This document shows positions 24,397 through 27,304 of a stretch of DNA of 27,304 nucleotides, piece after piece. Positions within the stretch are counted from its first letter, which is position 1; each line of letters opens with the position of its first letter. Under the pieces are notes generated by a model. It did not search any database and had not been told where the DNA came from. It saw nothing but the letters and a program-made list of their open reading frames with translations. The stretch is from NCBI GenBank assembly GCA_012728535.1, contig JAAYEX010000164.1, positions 1 to 27,304 on the forward strand. The letters run 5' to 3'. The position numbers and the translations under genes are program-made. This DNA comes from Clostridiaceae bacterium. Its GTDB lineage: Bacteria; Bacillota; Clostridia; Saccharofermentanales; DTU023.

Positions 24397-26208
24397 ATGG
24401 AAAAGATTCCACCTTCACATATTAGAAACTTCAGCATTATTGCCCATATTGATCACGGTAAATCTACGTTGGCAGATCGCTTAATCGAGCATACAGGTGC
24501 ATTGACTTCGCGTGAGATGCAGGAGCAGGTTCTGGATAATATGGAGCTTGAGCGCGAACGCGGTATCACTATTAAAGCACGTGCAGTACGTATGCTTTAT
24601 AAATCCAGGTCAGGAGAAATGTACATATACAACCTGATCGACACACCGGGTCACGTTGACTTCAACTATGAGGTTTCACGTTCGCTGGCAGCCTGTGACG
24701 GTGCTATTCTAGTTGTTGATGCCTCACAGGGAGTAGAGGCTCAGACACTGGCTAATGCCTATCTGGCCATAGATGCAGATCTGGAAATACTTCCGGTAAT
24801 TAACAAGATAGATCTTAAGACCGCCCGCCCGGAGGAAGTTCGACAGGAAATTGAAGATGTTCTGGGCATTGATGCCGCAGATGCACCTCTTATTTCGGCG
24901 AAAAATGATATAAATATCGAGGAAGTCCTTGAGGCTATCGCAGTTCAATTACCTCCTCCTGTGGCTGATGACAGCAAGGCTCTGCGCGCTCTGGTCTTCG
25001 ACTCGGAATACGATACTTATCAGGGTGTAATAGTGCATGTCAATGTTCAGGACGGCAAGATTTTTGCCGGTGATGAAATCAAGATGATGCACAGCGGAAA
25101 GAAGTTCACTGTCACTGAACTGGGAACCTTCCTCCCTGGAAGTTACAGTTCAGTCAACAGCTTAAGCGCAGGAGATGTCGGTTATGTTATTGCCAGCATC
25201 AAGAATGTGCGCGATACAGCGGTAGGGGAGACGATCACAACAGTAGAGAACCCGGCTTCAGAACCTTTGCCGGGTTATAAGCCTGTTCAGCAGATGGTTT
25301 ATTGCGGTATGTATCCTGTCGATGGTGGAGACTATCCTGACCTGCGGGACGCACTCGAAAAACTGCAGCTGAACGATGCTGCCCTCTCTTTTGAGCCTGA
25401 AACATCGGCTGCACTGGGCTTTGGCTTTCGCTGTGGTTTCCTGGGATTGCTTCACTACGAGATTATTCAGGAACGTCTGGAGCGTGAATTTGATCTGGAT
25501 TTAATCAGCACAGCCCCATCTGTTGTATATAAACTGAATCTTGTTTCCGGGGAAACGATCAATCTCGATAATCCGACCAATATGCCGTCTGTTGAAGAGA
25601 TTGAAAGCATAGAAGAGCCTATAGTTCGCGCATCGATTATGACTCCGACAGAGTACATGGGAAATATCATGTCCCTTTGCCATGAGCGCAGAGGCATTTA
25701 TGTCAATACAGAGTATCTCGACGAAAAGCGGGTAAATCTGCATTTTGATCTGCCGCTGAATGAAATTATTTATGACTTCTTCGATGCCCTGAAATCACGG
25801 TCCAAGGGTTATGCTTCGCTGGATTATGACCTGAAAGGTTATGAAGAATCCGATCTTGTGAAACTGGATATCCTAATCAATAACGAAACGGTAGATGCCC
25901 TGACCTTTATTGTCCATCGGGATCATGCCTATGCCCGTGGTCGCAAAATGACAGAAAATCTGCAAGAGAACATTCCCCGGCACCAGTTTGAAATCCCGAT
26001 TCAGGCAGCTATCGGCGGCAAGATTATAGCCCGGGAAACTGTGCGTGCTTATCGTAAAGATGTTACCGCTAAATGCTACGGCGGAGACATTTCACGTAAG
26101 AAAAAGTTGCTGGAAAAACAAAAAGAAGGCAAGAAACGCATGCGTCAGGTGGGCAGTGTAGAGATACCTCAGGAAGCTTTCATGAGCGTCCTCAAACTTG
26201 ACGAATAG
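24397..26208 (+). CDS. lepA: Elongation factor 4 (LepA)
   Basis: LepA is a ribosome-associated translational GTPase, 603 residues, the usual length. It has G1 AHIDHGKST (near 16-24), G3 DTPGHVDF and G4 NKIDL. EF-G-like domains II, III and V follow, then the LepA-specific C-terminal domain ending YGGDISRKKKLLEKQKEGKK and RMRQVGSVEIPQEAF. GAGAGGAC precedes the ATG. Pairing with the signal peptidase gene recalls the E. coli lepA-lepB operon, but in reversed order. The last codons overlap the promoter of tRNA-Leu. Confidence 0.98.
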   Translation: MEKIPPSHIRNFSIIAHIDHGKSTLADRLIEHTGALTSREMQEQVLDNMELERERGITIKARAVRMLYKSRSGEMYIYNLIDTPGHVDFNYEVSRSLAACDGAILVVDASQGVEAQTLANAYLAIDADLEILPVINKIDLKTARPEEVRQEIEDVLGIDAADAPLISAKNDINIEEVLEAIAVQLPPPVADDSKALRALVFDSEYDTYQGVIVHVNVQDGKIFAGDEIKMMHSGKKFTVTELGTFLPGSYSSVNSLSAGDVGYVIASIKNVRDTAVGETITTVENPASEPLPGYKPVQQMVYCGMYPVDGGDYPDLRDALEKLQLNDAALSFEPETSAALGFGFRCGFLGLLHYEIIQERLEREFDLDLISTAPSVVYKLNLVSGETINLDNPTNMPSVEEIESIEEPIVRASIMTPTEYMGNIMSLCHERRGIYVNTEYLDEKRVNLHFDLPLNEIIYDFFDALKSRSKGYASLDYDLKGYEESDLVKLDILINNETVDALTFIVHRDHAYARGRKMTENLQENIPRHQFEIPIQAAIGGKIIARETVRAYRKDVTAKCYGGDISRKKKLLEKQKEGKKRMRQVGSVEIPQEAFMSVLKLDE

Positions 26209-26225
26209 CCGAAAAACGGTACAAT
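26198..26225 (+). promoter_or_regulatory. Promoter of tRNA-Leu
   Basis: TTGACG (26198-26203) and TACAAT (26220-26225) are 16 bp apart, with a predicted start near 26232, just before the tRNA. The -35 box lies in the last lepA codons. Confidence 0.75.
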
Positions 26226-26236
26226 ACAATAGTCCT

Positions 26237-26319
26237 GCGGATATGGTGGAATTGGCAGACACGCTGGATTTAGGTTCCAGTGGGAAACCGTGCAGGTTCG
26301 AGTCCTGTTATCCGCACCA
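26237..26319 (+). tRNA. tRNA-Leu (anticodon UAG)
   Basis: The acceptor stem GCGGATA/TATCCGC (26237-26243/26309-26315) is followed by A and an encoded CCA. The anticodon stem CTGGA/TCCAG holds TAG at 26271-26273. A long variable arm (TGGGAAACCGT region) marks a class II tRNA. The T loop is TTCGAGT. It reads CUN leucine codons, chiefly CUA. Confidence 0.97.
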
Positions 26320-26325
26320 AAAAAA

Positions 26326-26353
26326 ATCCGCTCCAGATGGGGCGGATCTTTTT
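26326..26353 (+). terminator. Terminator after tRNA-Leu
   Basis: A 9-bp stem (26326-26334/26339-26347, one G-U pair) with a 4-nt loop is followed by C and five T. It starts seven bases past the tRNA. Confidence 0.9.
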
Positions 26354-26394
26354 GTCTCTCTATTTCTATGATAACAGGTATCCAGGTTTCACAT

Positions 26395-26486
26395 TTCTCT
26401 GAACACAAAAACATCAATTCTCTGAATGTAATCGCAATAAAACTCTGAATGACATTGCGTTATTTCTCTGTATACGTTAAGCTTTC
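26395..26486 (+). repeat. Four 23-bp-spaced direct repeats upstream of the ATPase gene
   Basis: The core TTCTCTGAA occurs at 26395, 26418, 26441 (AACTCTGAA) and 26464 (TTCTCTGTA), each start exactly 23 bp after the last. Units 2 and 3 also share TG after the core and further positions (about 15 of 23). The rest of each unit is degenerate. The array fills the gap between the tRNA-Leu terminator and the ATPase ribosome binding site, so operator use is the simplest reading. No clear promoter is visible with it. Confidence 0.7.
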
Positions 26487-26526
26487 GAGGAGAGAGTCTC
26501 CATAGCGATGGAAAGAAGGAAGTCAA

Positions 26527-27304
26527 ATGTATTATCGACCGCGAGTGGTAGATAGCATTTTGGAGGACAGGTTAGACTCCAAGGGTGCTGTGCTTATCGA
26601 AGGGGCTAAATGGTGTGGCAAGACGACTACGGCTTCCCAAATTGCGCGAAGCCGTATCCACATGCAGGATCCAGCCATGAAACAGCAAAATTTGCGGATG
26701 GCGGAACTGCACCCTCAATTGTTGCTCGAAGGAGATACGCCAAGACTTATTGATGAATGGCAATTGGCCCCCCAGCTTTGGGATGCTGTCCGTTTTGAAG
26801 TGGATAGGCGTGGAGCCTTTGGCCAGTTTATTTTGACAGGCTCTTCGACGCCTGTCGAATCAGAGCTTATTTCACATAGTGGAACGGGACGCATTGCCAG
26901 ACTATTGCTGCGCCCAATGAGTTTATATGAATCCGATGAATCCAATGGAAAGATATCGTTGAAGTCCTTGTTTGAGAGCGAAGAGATCGTTTGCACAAGC
27001 GATAAAACCATTTTGGACTATGCTTTTTTTATTTGCCGTGGGGGATGGCCCTTGTCGTTGGGACAAAAGGAATCGGTCGCATTAAGACAAGCCATTGATT
27101 ATGTTGACTCAGTCGTGGAATCGGATATTTCCCTGGGGGAAGGGATTCCCAGAGACCCTACCCGGGTGCGTGCTCTCATGCGCTCTTATGCCAGGCACGT
27201 GTCGACAAGGGCAAAAACGACTACAATTCAAAATGATATCTTGGCGAGTTTGTCCACAATGGATATCAATACCCTAGACCGTTATCTGAACGACTTAAGA
27301 CGAA
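26527..27304 (+). CDS. AAA_14/DUF4143-type ATPase (3' end beyond window)
   Basis: The frame is open from ATG 26527 to the right edge, 259 codons, with AAGGA six bases upstream. The Walker A motif GAKWCGKT is at residues 26-33, a Walker B-like LIDEWQ at 74-79, and a sensor-like FILTGSSTP near 101. RIARLLLRPMSLYES follows. This is the pattern of the AAA_14 plus DUF4143 ATPases, common in gut bacteria and of unknown role. They are often strain-variable and sometimes suspected of antitoxin-like or defence roles; none is established. The C-terminal DUF4143 part is mostly outside the window. Its place after a tRNA gene and the repeats in front suggest an accessory locus. Confidence 0.88.
   Translation, partial: MYYRPRVVDSILEDRLDSKGAVLIEGAKWCGKTTTASQIARSRIHMQDPAMKQQNLRMAELHPQLLLEGDTPRLIDEWQLAPQLWDAVRFEVDRRGAFGQFILTGSSTPVESELISHSGTGRIARLLLRPMSLYESDESNGKISLKSLFESEEIVCTSDKTILDYAFFICRGGWPLSLGQKESVALRQAIDYVDSVVESDISLGEGIPRDPTRVRALMRSYARHVSTRAKTTTIQNDILASLSTMDINTLDRYLNDLRR

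Noticed and set aside
26395..26486. Repeats as a CRISPR array
   Set aside because: The period is 23 bp in total, the conserved part is only about 9 bases, there are no distinct spacers and no cas genes.

Overview
The window looks like a chromosomal segment from a strictly anaerobic Bacillota (Clostridia-type) bacterium of moderate GC content. The evidence is the HPr kinase gene followed by murB, rapZ and whiA, the hisS-aspS pair, Firmicutes-style ribosome binding sites (AGGAG/GGAGG), a DtxR/MntR-type regulator without an SH3 domain, and a full selenocysteine (Sec) system with YedE and DUF3343 proteins. I assign no genus. No stretch over about 300 bases lacks a gene, and there is no rRNA, CRISPR array, prophage or insertion sequence.

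Bases 1-8253 form a selenium island of several transcription units. On the minus strand, selA and selB (cut by the left edge, ATGA overlap) make and deliver Sec-tRNA. A second minus-strand unit carries yedE (selenium/sulfur importer), a TusA-like Cys protein and a DUF3343 Se/S-carrier-like protein, and it ends in a clear terminator. A plus-strand class V cysteine desulfurase faces a minus-strand unit of lysR, a lipid-kinase gene and selD. The selD gene is itself a selenoprotein gene: the true start is at 6248, an in-frame TGA is codon 15 at the catalytic Cys/Sec position, and a hairpin of bacterial SECIS type follows it. A conventional ORF call starts after the TGA and misses the active site. 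Together these genes suggest a flow from selenium uptake (YedE), through mobilisation and carriage (desulfurase, TusA-like, DUF3343), to selenophosphate (SelD) and Sec-tRNA (SelA, SelB), with a linked LysR regulator.

Bases 8404-15503 hold pyruvate kinase (minus), then a plus-strand run: a membrane-anchored zinc-ribbon/vWA protein with a degenerate metal site, hprK, murB, rapZ and whiA. The usual yvcK between rapZ and whiA is absent. Bases 15612-19562 hold two unrecognised genes (one a multi-pass membrane protein), an HtrA-type protease, an OsmC-like protein and a two-TM protein of unknown function.

Bases 19554-26353 hold tRNA-Val(GAC) with its own promoter and terminator, a DtxR-family repressor (minus), and hisS, aspS, signal peptidase I, lepA and tRNA-Leu(UAG) (plus). 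Both tRNA promoters have their -35 box inside the last codons of the upstream protein gene. From 26395 the character changes. Four copies of a short motif spaced exactly 23 bp lie in front of an AAA_14/DUF4143-type ATPase gene that runs off the right edge; this is the least-explained element in the window.
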